The notes: generated from the letters alone by a model not told the origin. Shown: positions 22,821 through 35,939, counted from the first letter of the stretch. The stretch: DNA of 64,000 nucleotides from Dermacentor variabilis (GCF_050947875.1 NC_134574.1:156633534-156697533), one strand, 5' to 3'. Made by a program: numbers and translations.

Positions 22821-24877
22821 AGGCATCCCTTAATTTGTTCAGCCGCTGTTAATCAAGTTTCCAGCTCTCTCTAAACATCGATTTCATGTACTTGAGAAAA
22901 TACTGTCAGCATGTACTTTAAGCGTCAGCACCTTCTACATACTTCATAACTTCCCGCAAAACATTTTTTCTCCATCTCGTATTTTATTTTCCCACATATG
23001 CACAAACGACCACAAAATTTCTCAGTGCTAACTATCTTATTAGCCTCAAGGCCGCCTGATATTCGCATTTCTAGTCTATACAACAAGGATATATGTGAAC
23101 AACATTGTGACATATGGTTTCAGTGGCTATAATGTTACAGGCTTCTCTGAAATTCAACGTTTTCTGATATTCTGTGGCCCATAATGTTTTGTGTGTTGGT
23201 GTTGCATGTGTTGGTGGCGTCCTGCATCAACGCTTTGAAGGGGCCAATGATTTGCTGGCAGGAGGCCGATGGCTAAGAATAACAAATTATCATGGGTACC
23301 CAGTACCACGCTATAAAACGGACTGCAAATAGTCCACAACACATCATTTCTATGAAATGTCCTGCCACGATAAGGTTGAATACTTCGATACATTGAATTC
23401 GCACAATACGGAAACATTCCATCATTGAGAAAAACAGGCGCATGTGCCTACAAATTAAACAAAGAAAGGACAGCGAATACACTGGAACATTCTAGAGAAA
23501 GTCTATGTGAAAGTTAAGTAAACACATCAGATCTAAAGACCAATAACGTTAACACATTAAATTTGCAAGTTTAAAATATCTTATCGAGAAACTTGATTCC
23601 ATGGTTGAAGGGCGATAGTGTGGGGAATGAAGTGAGGCGTTTGTGCAGTTTGTTCACCAACGTATAGGAAACAGATAAGCTCTTACCCAGCTACACCCTT
23701 CAGATAAGAGCCAGATAACAAACTCTTCCGCTAGCATTCCTCGCGCCACCACAATTCGAAGCAGTAAAGCTAAAAAACACCGTCACTCGAGCAAAACAGA
23801 AACAAGCCGATTAAAGAAGCTAACAGAACAGAACGAGACGCTCACAAGCAATAAACTGTACAAAACCACAAAAACAGTTACGCCGTTTCAAATGCTCTCT
23901 CTCTCTCTCTCATTGTTTGATTCGTTTGTTTTCTCAACGCGTTCCTGTCGAGCGTTTTACACGCGTCGCGCCGGACCTCGTAGACAGCAGGGACTGTGAG
24001 GAAGGCTAGCCGATGAACAATGGCTCATTTGCGTGCCCTGTCAACGGGCCATACGGACTCGGGACGCTCGGAAAGACGCGCCACGCGAGAAAAAACGCGA
24101 CACGACGCTTCGTCGCGCTTGCGTAACGGAGACGCACACCAGGCAAAGACTAAATTATGCAGAAACCGTCGAAGACGACTGCACGAAAAAGCGACGCAAG
24201 AGAGCGCACAGGTCGATTTTCTGAAGCTTGCGTCGCCTTTCTGTACTCCCCACTTTGTTTGTTTTTTTTTTCTTCGCAATGTTCCAAACATGAACTTACG
24301 AATCCTTTCCCCCTAAGTTTCAATTCTGCTGCAGTGATAGCGGTCGGGATCAGCCGACTCAAGGAGAGAGCGCTTTCAGGCCCGTTGCTATGATTCTGGA
24401 CAGAATTCGAAAGTTCGTCGATGTCCTATTGGAATGCCAGATGCGCCAGGTCTCGCATTTCATACGTCACTACGTTTTCCACAAATCGGCCTCCAACCTA
24501 ACGCATCGTTTCCATTACGCCATCTGGCTATGTATCCACCGATTCTCCAATGGCCTGCCAAAAGAGCAGCGAGGTCATCTATATCTGCACGGACATGCGC
24601 TCATGTTCCATCCACTCCTCCTTCAATCCGTCAGCCATCAACTCTTCGACCGGCGGCAAACGCTGCTTCAAAGTATTTACTTATATCTACGCGGACCTAA
24701 CACATGTTTCGCATGCGTTGCAGGCCCATGACAAGAACCAGTATGTCAAGCTAAATAAAAAGAAATGTGACATGCGAATTATTGCAGTTCCTGACCTGCA
24801 CAGACACCAGTGACCAACTGCGGTGTCGATGTGCACTTCTGGATGAAGCAAAACACTCAGTTTATATGCTCTTTCTC

Positions 24878-24879
<2 letters not shown>
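22821..24879. other. Unclassified, A+T-rich to 23900
   Basis: A+T-rich DNA with no SINE or terminal repeat that I can see, a (CT)n patch at 23893-23911, then more G+C. Three plus frames at 24390-24813 (113, 88 and 87 codons) overlap one another and lack motifs. Nothing is supported as a gene. Confidence 0.4.
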
Positions 24880-24925
<46 letters not shown>

Positions 24926-24926
24926 T
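24880..24926. repeat. (CTTT)n microsatellite
   Basis: Pure TTTC tetranucleotide tract after a CTTTCTCT lead, followed by a TATATATC. Confidence 0.95.
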
Positions 24927-25038
24927 ATATATCTTTTTCTGTTCATCCCTTGACTATCTTCCCCTTGCGTAGGGCACCAATACAGGGGTGGTGTTCACGA
25001 CGCTGTCAAATTCTGCCGTACAGTCGAGTTCCCCATCT

Positions 25039-25090
25039 TGTCAATTCTGATTGACTCGCAGGACCATCGCGGATTCTCTAATTGGCTCAA
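25039..25090 (+). repeat. Dispersed ATTGG-pair module, copy 1
   Basis: TGTCAATTCTGATTGACTCG, then CAGGACCATCGCG, then ATTCTCTAATTGGCTCAAAA. A second copy with the same order lies at 49344-49397. It carries one exact inverted CCAAT box (AATTGG at 25080) and one damaged one (GATTGA at 25049), the spacing of a double NF-Y-type promoter motif. Possibly part of a transposon promoter. Confidence 0.6.
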
Positions 25091-26153
25091 AACGCCGCCA
25101 TTACGCAATCACACAACATAACAGAATTGGACAATGTCCGGAATAAAACCCCAGGACGCGCGCATACATGTTTGACCTCGCTGCACGGAGGTAGGAAATT
25201 AACTATACGTGGCAGCATTACGTCAACGCAGCTAGTATGGGCAAGCCATTTATCTCCACGGCGAAGCCATTCCCTTCTCTTTTTTTTTTTTCGCCTCGGA
25301 AAGTATGCCCGTCACGTGAACTTTGAGTATGGGCGTATTGGCCGAGAATGTTTCATTAATTTACATTTCGGTAATTTACTCTCAGGGACGGGTACAGGTG
25401 TTACCGAAAAGAGTGCAAATAAGACAAACAAGACTGACAGAAAAGCAGCAGCACATGGGTCAATAACAGCATACTTGAACGCGTCATGACGTCGACAAAC
25501 GAGGCGGGAAGGTGATTCCAGTTTTAATTTGCTTTAGGAATGAAAGCTTTGAAGTACAGTCTTTATTAATCGATGCGTTCTTGTTCGACCGCTCTAAAAC
25601 ACTAAAAGGCGCTTTAGAGCGCCTCTTAGTGGAAAACCCACCGCGCGCTCTGAAGTGACGATCACGTGTTGGGCCGACCAGTTCGGGTTCAATCGTGTTG
25701 TGGAATTCTCCCTCCTCTATAGTTATTTTTTTTTACTCCCAGCGCTCTCTCTCTCTCTGTCTCTAGAGGCTGAGCAGCCGCCGCTCTCGACCCTGGCCGA
25801 GAGATCGCAAGACACCGCCGACCCGCCCAACTGCCGTTTCTTTCCTTCCCGATTGAGGCCTCCGCGTAATTAAAAAAAGCCCCGCTAAGCGACTTCTGGC
25901 GCAACCCCCGAAACGATGAACATGTCTCGGCGTCGACCTCAGACACAATGACACCACGCGCGAGCGGCCTGACGTGTCTTTGTTACAGCCCCCTTCTATC
26001 GTCAACTTCTGGCCTGGTCTCAGTGGCTTTCCTTTGTTTCGCTTCTCATTTCACTTTCTTTTTTCCTTTAGGAGAGATCCTTACAAAAAAAAAAAAAAAA
26101 AAGAAACGAACTTGCAGCACAGCGCGTAGACCAACAAGCCGGTCACGTCGGCT
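25091..26153. other. Unclassified stretch with short hairpin
   Basis: A 14-nt inverted pair CACTAAAAGGCGCT / AGCGCCTCTTAGTG (25600-25631, one mismatch, 4-nt loop) stands out. There are a T run at 25281 and an A run at 26085-26103. No gene is supported. Confidence 0.4.
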
Positions 26154-26335
26154 GTAATGGCGTTATGCACCTCGTGAACACAGGGTATACCTGGCCACGA
26201 TGGGCCGAATTTCGATGAGGTTTGAAGGGGAAAACGAAAGGGAGAAAAAAAAATATCCTGTTGCATATAACGTCGGTGCACTTTAACATAGCCTGAGCTA
26301 ATTAGAATCGATGCACTACCGCCCTCAGTCTCAAA
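26154..26335 (+). mobile_element. Old, diverged Ruka-like SINE
   Basis: The order ATGGCGTTATGCACCTCGTG, then ACACAGGGTATACCTGGCCACG, then GGGCCGAATTTCGATGAGG, then GGTGCACTTTAACATAGCC, then CGATGCACTACCGCCCTCA follows the SINE head and body seen at 11750 and 14129, with many substitutions and an A run in the middle. Older than the other copies by eye. Confidence 0.5.
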
Positions 26336-27623
26336 AATGGCGGATAAAGTTCTCGTGCAGTGAAATAAATGAATGAATGAATGAATGAATGAATGTTTTG
26401 GTGGCACTTTACGGATAAAGGAGCCGAGATGGAAGCTGCAAACAATGTAGCTTGAACCTCGAGCAATAAATAATTCAGGGCACCAGAAGACATCCGGCTG
26501 GATACGGCAAGGACGGGTAGAATGAATGAATAAAGAGAGAAAGGCAAGAAGGAAGGAAGAACTGACAAGTTAAATCCTTTCTGCATTCTGCACTTGTGCA
26601 TTATGCACTTGTGCATTCTGCAAATGCATTCGCATTTCTGCATTCTGGAATCTGTATTCAAACTGGTGTCTAATATTTTCGGTCCCGTGCACGTAATAAT
26701 TATGAACGCCTATCCGTATACAGATAGCATAAGGAGGCATACGCAATTGAGGGCAACAAAACACAGCACGACATAACTACTACAGATTTTACCTCATTGG
26801 GAACGCTGTAACGAGAGGTTATAGAAAAGCAGCCATCGACTAATAAACGAACAAAGAAAGCCTTTGGAAAAAATTATTTGCGGTGGTTAATGGGTAATGC
26901 AAAGTTAAATGAATGCCAATCAAAGCACAGCTCAGTGAAAGGGGACCGCCAGACTCAGCTCCGAAATAGCTCGAAAACGAAACGAAAAAAAAAAAAAAGT
27001 ATCAGGAGAGGAAAAGGATAACACTGCGCGAACACGTACGCCGAAAAGCCATGCCTTCATGCAAAACGACGACCGAAACCGTTGGCCAAAAACGAATTGC
27101 GCGTTTGCGCGTGCTCGGTATATATATCTTTCTATATATACATATATACGGCGCGGGTGCTCGATCAATCTGCAAGGCCTTGCGCACGCGCTGACGGTGA
27201 CACGCTGAGCGTTCAATGATTCTCCATTGATGCGAGTGCCCGGCCACGATGACGAGCTGTCGAACCGACAGCGGGTGTCTATTGGATAATGTCTGGCGAG
27301 GAAGAAAGATGGCCATCGACGACGGCTGCTGCGTTCTCTCGCAGACGACAGGGGGCGCTGCGCGCGCTGTCTCCTTCCTTTCATCCATTGTTTCGGGGCG
27401 AAATTGATTGCGGACAGCGACGAGGTTTAAAAGACGTCACTACACAGTCGGTTCTCGAATACGAACGAACAAAAACGAGTGATAGCGACGTTTAAGGCTG
27501 CATAGGTAAGCCTTAAGTTGTATCGATGGAGGTTCTCAAGCGCGATCGCAAGCGTATTGTCTGATTTTAACAAGAACAACGTATACCTGGCAATAAAGTC
27601 AACATAAGTCAAACAACTTTATC
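26336..27623. other. Unclassified stretch with (AATG)n
   Basis: (AATG)n at 26367-26395. A local array of CATTCTGCA / CTTGTGCAT units lies at 26580-26650, where the minus strand reads repeated Met-His-Lys/Gln-Asn-Ala codons. A short TA-rich patch lies at 27118-27148. No gene. Confidence 0.45.
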
Positions 27624-27639
27624 AACACACACACCCACC

Positions 27640-27718
<79 letters not shown>

Positions 27719-27732
27719 GCGCGCACGCACGC

Positions 27733-27827
<95 letters not shown>
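27624..27827. repeat. Compound (CA)n-(GA)n microsatellite
   Basis: (CA)n with CCCA and CGCA variants at 27624-27734, then (AG)n at 27736-27827. The two tracts together span 204 nt. Confidence 0.97.
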
Positions 27828-30336
27828 CTGACGAGGCACATTACAGGCTTTCATGTAGGCATTACAACGTAATCTGCGTCTTGTCATATCATACCTCAGC
27901 TGTAATAGCCAACCAAATATTCATTGGCTGTTTCCTTGAAAGAGTATAACGACTGTTCGATTTTGCTTACAGCGGCTTAAATTAACTACGTTGCGTAGTG
28001 TAGTTGGGCATTGGCATTGTACAGCATAGCTAGCGGAACGTGCTGTTTTTTTTTTCTTTCTTATTCTCACGTTCCTCGCTCAAATGATTTTCACGAACTC
28101 TCTTGCTGCGTGTGTATTCTAACCCAGAACTTCCTATAGATGTCTGTACAGCTGAGTTATGTACTTTGAGCCACGACTGCACGCATCACGCTTCGACAGT
28201 GTCCGCAGCCAACGTTCAACTGGGAGCACCTTTCATCCAAAGCGTGCTTTCATATCGGAGCTCGGACCTGTACCTCAGCGACGTCACACTCAGAGCGCGT
28301 AGTTGTTCCGTTATATCTTATTGCCTGAGCACGGAGTCCATGGCAAACTCGTACACTGTACGACGGCCATACTAACTTTAAGAGAGAGGGAGACCGCGGT
28401 GCAGATTATGGAGAACAAACGGGGGTAGTCGATCGATGTTTTGAGGACTAAGAGCAGCGAGAAATGGTGTTGGGCGGATGTAATGCGTAGAGCAGGCGAC
28501 CAGTCTGTGAAAAGGTTCAGAATAGATTGCGAGGAACGGGAACCACAGTCGGTGACGGCCAAGAAACTTAATGGCGGCGTGACGAAATGAGACACAGCCT
28601 GGACTTGCGGTCGGAGCAAAGTACGCCGATGATTATGGCGACTATACGAAGAGGGCAAACAACCGTCTAATTTCGGAACTGTATACGCGCGCTCCTCTCG
28701 AAACGCAGTGCCTCATGCGACGCGCTTCAAGGCCGGCGTGACCGCTGCTCGCATAGCGGCATGCGTGGGACAACATCGCGGACTCTTCGCGGGCCCCCGA
28801 GCTTGGGACCGGGGGAGCGCGCTTGCGAAGTAAAAAAACTACGCATCCAGCGAATGGATCGCTCGCTTCCCGCTGCCCCCCCCCCTCTCCCCCCTCCTCT
28901 CTCTCTGCTTCGGGTCGGCGGCGGCAATGTAGCGCGCGCGCGCGCTCCAAGTTTTCCAGGCAGTAACGAAGCGAATGCCCGCGTCGCAGGGCGTCGCACG
29001 GCTTCTCGAGCGGTGTCGGTGCGGGGGGCTCTCGTTGCTAAAAGCGGAGAGTTGCCGGCCGTGCGACCCGTAAATCTTTCAGCTGCCCCCCCTGTTCTCC
29101 CTCCCCCCCCCACCCCTTGGTCCCAGCGCCTGCCGGCCCCTCGTCAAGAACCGACGACTCCCAGGGTTTGCGCGGCGTAGTCGACCTCGGCGGCAGCCAT
29201 AGCCTGACAGTCGGAGAAGCCGACGACCACGAGGGGCGGCCGCAAGCGGGCATCCCCCGACGTGGCCTCCGGGCCTTCTCTCTTTTTCTGGTCGTTCTGC
29301 TCTGTCACGTGACGTCTTTGCCGGAATGGGAGCGTTAAACATTTAGCACCATCTCGTTGAACTCACGGCACGAAAGCTCGTAAAAGAACAAACAACAACA
29401 AAAGAATCCACTAACTTCAGCGATTCCTCCTAAAATGCGGTACTCCGAAATCAAAGGACTGGAATAACTCTCACCCGCCCCAACGCCGGGCTTCAATCAA
29501 ATTCAACTTCACTTCCAACGCACCATGGGAAAATTCTCCCGCGAAAACAGTCCACCCCTCGTGCAAAACCTGCTTCCAAGGGGGCACTTGAGGTACTAGA
29601 AGTAAGTAAATAAACCAGTGACCGCAACTTTCAATTACAGTATACAACCACCCAGCGCCGTTAAGAGCCCAGGGGTTTTAATTGTACGTCCCTTAACTTG
29701 AACTACCCCTCATCGTCTTTTAATTCCTCTTTCCCATCTCTCAAGCAGTACCCCGCTACTCGCTAATGTCTAAAACCAGAAACGCGCCAGAAGAAGAAGG
29801 AAAGTTCGCCACAATAGTTTATCGTTGGGAACTCTTGGCCAATTCCCGTGAGTGTGTATGCGCCAAACTCATCAAGGTCACCATCATCATCAACAACTGC
29901 AGTTTTGAACATGCATCACTGATCATCTGAACCGGAACTTAGTGGACCAATTTGCCCGCTTGCAGGTGGCACAACGTAACAAGAGTTATTAAGCAGTGCT
30001 CGCAGCCCTGTTCAAGCGAAGACCAACCTCGAGCAATGCCTATGCAAACAATCGTTCGTTTGCATAGTTCAGATTGCTACGTCATGCGAAGAAGTATGTG
30101 TTACAGAGTTGCTGCTCAACGCAGTCATGGACTCAAGGCTATTGAGTCTGTAATTTTCTTTTTTTGAGCACACACAAACTAACGTACCCGGATATGTGTG
30201 ATCTGATACATGCGTGGAAGAAAAAAAAAAGTGCCATACTTGAATAGATCCAAGCGAGGTTCTCTTGATATTTAATCGACGAGTTTGAGAGGAACGCATC
30301 TTAACCTTGATTTCTCCGAGCTACGGCGCGCCACTT
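27828..30336. other. Unclassified; CpG-rich core at 28650-29340
   Basis: The middle is a CpG-rich, island-like block with C runs near 28879 and 29099 and a CG tract at 28934-28945. Overlapping frames of 71-139 codons occur on both strands. It could be the 5' end of a gene, but no start, splice site or domain decides it. Flanks are A+T-richer and empty of recognisable elements. Confidence 0.4.
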
Positions 30337-30384
30337 TCCCGTCAACCTTGGAGAGACTCAGACCGAGCTAAGGCTGACGGGAAA
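30337..30384. repeat. Short hairpin, 14-nt arms
   Basis: TTCCCGTCAACCTT and AAGGCTGACGGGAA pair with one mismatch across a 20-nt loop. Confidence 0.75.
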
Positions 30385-31446
30385 CAAGCAAGCGTTACCC
30401 ACCTAAACAAAAATAACGCAACAAACAATGACGAAGCAAGTTCAATAGACACGAAGAGAGCTTGGCACATATCTCGCTCGCAGGGCCCCCTGACGTTTAG
30501 ACGGGGGAGTTGACGGGACAGGAGGTGTGCTAAAGAATCCGCCCCCGACGTTCGTATACAAGTCGTCCGAGAATGTGTCGTCTGTAGTGTCGCCGAGGTG
30601 ACGTCTCCCCCTCCCTATTCTTTTTTTTATCTTACGCCCGAGCGCTTCCCTCTCCACGTTTCAAGATTACAGCTGTCTATTCTCTCTCTCTCTCTGTCCT
30701 TCTAGTTTGCATAGAGCCCCATCGTTAAGTACGGTAACGCGTCGGAGAACGCCAGCATTGAGGTGCAGGTGTGTCTGTAGCAGACGACGTCGCCTCAACG
30801 TAAAAACAACAAACTCACGAACAAATAACAAACAAAAATACTAAGAAGACAGCCAGAGATAAAAGAAGCTAGACTCATTGTTTGTCGATCACGTGACTGT
30901 CGAACACGTGCGTGACGCCAGAGAGCACCGGAGTGCCTCGATATTTGTGCCCCCCCCCCCTTCCTATCGCTACTATTTCTATTTATATATTTATTTTTAG
31001 GCGCGACGTGCGAGCGCCAGACGTCAAATGCTGCAAAGAGCCTCGCTACCGGCCACCGTAAGGCGAACAGGTTTGTATGTGTAACGAATGCGGCTATACA
31101 GAACAGGTCGTTGGCGACACGCTGGCAACGTTCGGACGCTACAAAATAAGCGTTCGGTCGATATTGTGCGGCCTTCTTCGGTCGCGAAATCTAGGCGGCA
31201 ATATTTCTTTGTTCTTGTCCTTCTTCGTGGGTGAATAGACAGATTGTGTCACACTAATCAGTTCTTTCCCATAAGTAAGGAAAAGTAAAAGCACTGGTAT
31301 ACATGTCTGCAACCTTGATATGAATAAGGTCTGCTGGCTTTTTCAGAACATAATTGAACGTCGTAGCAAATCGCGAGACAACTATCCGAGAACGTTTCGC
31401 CGCTGTTATATTAAAAATTGATCCGAAAGAAGCACGTCACTAGGTC
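30385..31446. other. Unclassified stretch
   Basis: Has (TC)n near 30681 and a C run near 30951. No gene, SINE or inverted repeat recognised. Confidence 0.4.
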
Positions 31447-31611
31447 AAACCTCGTTATAACGAAATTCCATATTACTAATTAAGTAAAATTGCCCTTCAA
31501 GTACCCATAGAGAGACATATTGTAGAACATGCAATAATTTATATAATGAAACACTAATGCATATAACAAAGTAATCTTGGCTCCTCCTTCAAGTTCGTTA
31601 TAACGAGGTTT
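31447..31611. mobile_element. MITE with perfect 18-nt terminal inverted repeats (pogo/Tigger-like)
   Basis: AAACCTCGTTATAACGAA (31447-31464) and its exact complement (31594-31611) bound a 165-nt A+T-rich element without coding capacity. The CCTCGTTATAACGAA core is of the type found at ends of pogo/Tigger elements in the Tc1/mariner superfamily. TA dinucleotides lie just outside at 31441-31442 and 31612-31613, but the exact target duplication is unclear. Confidence 0.75.
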
Positions 31612-32559
31612 TAGCGAAGTTGAATTCAATATCGCGACATGTGATTATGGTTAGCGTTCCTAACGTGTCAAGAGAGAGAGAGAGAGAGAGAGAGAGAAAC
31701 GAAACAAAGGAAACAAGGCAATGCGGTTAATCAGAAAGGAAAGCCCGGTTTGCGACCCTGCATTGGCGGATGGGAGAAGGGGAAGTAGAAAGATTAAAAA
31801 CAAGATAGGACAGAAAGAGAGAGCACATACACACGAACACAGCTGGTCACGATCCCCGCACACCTTCGCAGCACAGGGTCACTTACAACACACTGAATGA
31901 AGGTCACTTAAGGCTAAAGTCGTTTCTGCAGGCCTGCTGTTCTCAAAAACTATAGCACTGCCTGTGTTGCCCTCTGCTGCGATGGCTTATGAGATAAGCG
32001 TTCCAAAATGGTTTGCTCTATTAATGGTCTGCGATCAAAGCGAGCTTACAGCAGACGCCAGTGAGCGTCTCTGTACACTGTATCCAGGAGAGACACAGGA
32101 CGGTGCAGAAGGGCCACTTTGCGACAACAGTCGTCCTACGTACAGCATTGTTGGTCGTTCAAATGCCCAAAAGCAAAACGCTTCGTAAACACGCACAAGG
32201 AGCGCCAGGTGCTGTTTATGCCATTTTCTCAAGTCTGACGAATGTGAACATCGTCTATTGATTTTTAACCGACCCCTTTTCGTTATACAACGTAATTTGC
32301 TATAGAGGAACGCCGTTGAAGGAGGCATTTTGTTCGCTTTAATCGCACAGAGAGATTTCTGAGCGGTTGGTCAGCAGAATGTGTATTGATTTTAGTTGAA
32401 TAAGGGCATTCGTCGAGAGGCTGCTTATAGACAATATAAGAACATCACAGATAAACATCCGCAGTCTTTTTATAGACTTAATGAAATTTCCTGACGGTTC
32501 ACAACAGCACGCACGGCGAGAAGTAGTTGTAGACATCGTTGAAGGAACGTTCCACCTGA
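31612..32559. repeat. Interspersed GA-headed repeat (about 31671-31830) plus unclassified DNA
   Basis: (AG)n at 31671-31697 is followed by GGTTAATCAGAAAGGAAAGC, CCGGTTTGCGACCCTGCATT, GGGAGAAGGGGAAG and AAGATTAAAA. The same order occurs at 47318-47430, so this is a dispersed tick repeat of unknown class. The remainder (31830-32559) has no recognisable gene. Confidence 0.55.
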
Positions 32560-32635
32560 TTGATGAAAAGAGCACTACGAAGACGCGGACTAAAAGAACA
32601 ACAAGTCCGCGTCTTCGTAGCGCTCTTTTCATCAA
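32560..32635. repeat. Fold-back element C (32-nt arms, one mismatch)
   Basis: Left arm 32560-32591 and right arm 32604-32635 match at 31 of 32 positions around a 12-nt loop. The arm contains GAAGACGCGGACT. The only mismatch is a transition that would pair as G-U in a minus-strand transcript. Confidence 0.95.
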
Positions 32636-35600
32636 GTATGCAAAACCAACTGGCCCACATCAAGCTTCTGCTGTTCCACCTCCATCAACGCCTATTTACT
32701 ATAATGACGGTACAAGCGAAATTCGATAGCCGTCATACAAATTGTGTTAATCGTTTCTTGTACACTCCCATGTTTTAGGCACACCTGCGAATGCCTCTCC
32801 ATCGACGAAAAAGTCCCAGCGCCTGCTACTCCTAGCGCCTGCAGGCGAGTACAGTTCAATATAGGCCGATCTAGCCACCCCCCCCCCCCTTTTTTTTTTT
32901 ACGTCGGACTATGTCGGCCAAGCATTGTTCCCACTTACCTGCTAGTTAAGCATACGACGCTCAGTCGCTTAGCCAACCTTCGGCGTTAAGTAGCCCGCGG
33001 GAGACGATAGCAGCGGGAGAACGAGTGACGTCAGAACGACGCAATATGGGGTGTAGTGGTAGCCATCGCCAGCCCCAACAGCCGCTCGCAATAGATGCAA
33101 GTGTGTGCGCGTGCGAGTGAGCTGAGGGTAGTGGGGGGGGGGGGGGGGGGGGCAGTCGATGGCCGACACTTTTTTTTTCCGGCCATTGTTTCACAACAAA
33201 CCCGCGCGTGCGCGAGACCGGATGGCTGGCACAACCAGCGGCCCTGGAGCCTCCCTTCATGTCGCTCTACATATGTGCCCTTTTTGTTCTTGCTTACCCC
33301 ATCACGCCTTTTTTTTTTCGTTCGTTATTTACTTATACGCTCTTTTTTCTTTTTCGTGCGTGTTCTAACCTCAGGGGCCGCGCGGATGTCCGATAAACGA
33401 GGGCGGCGTACCTGTACGCGTGAAGATATCCGAACAGGCGAATGTGCGGCATGTATGTATGTGCAGTGGGGCATACTGTTCAGCGCTATATGCAACACCA
33501 CTGCGCAGAAAGGACCGCACCAGACCATCGAAGCAGCCCCTGTGAACACAGTGATGTTCTGTGCAGTGGAGTCTTACGTGCGGGTCGAATTTAAAGAAGA
33601 GAAGGCGGCGAAGGCGAACTGATCGCCGCGCCGTGTCTAATGTATACACTAAACTTGCAATCAGAGTCACAACCTTGCCTAGTGTAACGTGACGTCGCGA
33701 CATGAACACCTTCAAATTTCCCTCACTGATACTGAGGCCGACATCACCGTACTGAAATACATGTCGCCATCTTCTTTTCTTTCCTTTTAATTAGTATTAG
33801 TCGCATAACACGTTCGCTGCGATAAATTGGTAGCGCGGCGCGAAATTGCTCAATTGTATGTATTTGAAACAACGATATTTCTTCACATCGAAGAATGCTT
33901 ACGCTGAAAACGGGCGAATCATGCCCAAGCATTCGAAAGAGAAAGAAATCAAAGCACCTATAGGGCGAATGACGAGTATGGTTTATACTGAAGAAGGTAG
34001 CACGAATTAGCTTGGCAAATACAGTTCTATTATTCGTCGCACATTGCACATTTCTCTGATCGGCGGTCGTACGCCGTCTCATATTGTATGCTAATCGACC
34101 GTAGGGCACCGTCAACGTGTGTTTTCCTATTAAAAAAAACAAAAAAAACGCTAGCGTCAACAGCCCGATAGTGTGGCACTCCGGCGCTACCAAAAAGATT
34201 GTCACCCCGGAATCTAACGACTCTGGGCTGACTATGCAGGTTTTTAGATGCGGACAGATAGTTTCCTGCGGGAGGACCTCTAACCTATGTCGACACTTGT
34301 TACGATTACTACGCACTTTCACAAAAGGTCACGTGTCGCACCGTAACCCTCAAGCCCAACCTTTAATGCTTCTGGAGTGACCAAATGATGGAAGACAACG
34401 CGTAAGGTGGAAACAAAGCAGCATCTGCTCACCAATACTAGTGGCTATGGCTGTATACGCACATGGCCGTCGGTGCGACATACACAAACTAGGTGTTTTC
34501 GCGTTAAAATCGGAATATAAATTTTAGATACCAACTGCGATAGCCCAATTTTACTCCATGAGCCACATTGCTCGAAACAAACAATGCATGCAGTCCAAAC
34601 TGCATAATGAATCAAAACCCGACACAAGAGTGAGCCCACAGAAACGAACGGCAAAATGCGTATATTGCTGCTCGGGTACCAGAAGGCATGAGCGCGGAGT
34701 CCTCGCCCTTGACCGCTGAGACCTCAGCAGACGATGATTCATCAAATGTCAGGCAAAACCTTTCCGCCTCTTTCATGATCGACGGGTGTCCCTGCCGCTG
34801 AAGAAACCTCGCCAAGGTTTTTTTTAGAACGGCTCTCGGCAGTTGTATAACTACGAAACGAGAAGACATCGCGAACACGTTTCACACGGGAACTGCAGTT
34901 CGAAACGGGGGAACCGAAATACACCACCGTCCGAGCCTATATTACTAAAAGCCGCCGCCGCCGCAGCTCGGAACGCGAGAGGGTCAAGAGGTCACGTGCG
35001 GAGCGCGCGGCCGCAAGGGGTCAAAGGCCGCGAGACTCAATGCGAAAACGCCGCGGCAGCTCCTCGGCCGCCCTCCACACGTGCGAGGAACAGGTGACCG
35101 CACCACCGGCGCTGTCGGTCAAAAGAAAAGAACGGACTCATCAACAGCGCCGAACGTCTCAGAGAAGCCATTCCTGTCTCTGTCAGCTTCTCTCTACGCA
35201 CACACACACACACGACTGTACTATACACTTCCTGAGAAACAGAGAGAGAGAGAGAGTCAGTCTCACCTCGCTTCCCTTCAGATACTTCTCTCCCCCCCCA
35301 TCCCTGCCCCCTTCTTCCTGCTTTTTTCTTCTTCTCGACCTTCTCCTCCCACTTGGCACAGGTACACCGCGAGCCCGTCCGTGGTCTTGCGAGAACCTGC
35401 AAACGTCGCGGCCGCTGTATATACGGCGAGCCAGCGATGCCGCTTGGCCGAACCTTCCCTCATCGACAGCTCTCTTTGTCTTCTCACTTGCACACACGTA
35501 TATATGTATATATTTGTTCTTTGTTTTTCTTTTTCGGAACGCGTTGTTCGGTCCGTCCGTCTCTTCTCGCACTTCTGCCGCGGCCGCTGCGACAAGATTG

Positions 35601-35939
35601 ATGACCATTCGAAGGTCACTTGGCCGAGCGTGGCTTCCGATGGATTGGTATGGAACCGACCGGCCGATCGCGCGCCGAGGAAGGTCGTCGAGTGTGCGGT
35701 GAGAAGCGAACGACGCTCCTCTCCCGCGACGACGGCTGTGTGAAGGAGGAAGGGAGGGAGGCGGTAGCGATGGTGTGAGGTGTCTTTGACAGCCGGTTGT
35801 CCTTTTTCCGAACTCTGCTGCTGCTGCTGCTGCGGCAATACGGCGGTTCGGTGCATTACTCGAATGACACCGGTGGCATAGCCGTAAGAGAGACGAGAGG
35901 AATGGGACCGCGCGGCGGCTCAGCGCGCGACCTCAGCGG

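Noticed and set aside
24390..24813. Three overlapping plus frames of 87-113 codons
   Set aside because: No motif and no reason to choose one frame; left as unclassified.
32932..32950. CAG|GTAAGTGGG donor-like site on the minus strand
   Set aside because: No pyrimidine tract upstream and no open frame that would use it.
35040..35743. Two 220-codon plus-strand frames
   Set aside because: They overlap almost fully in different frames, and antisense frames are open too; typical of CpG-rich, TA-poor DNA.
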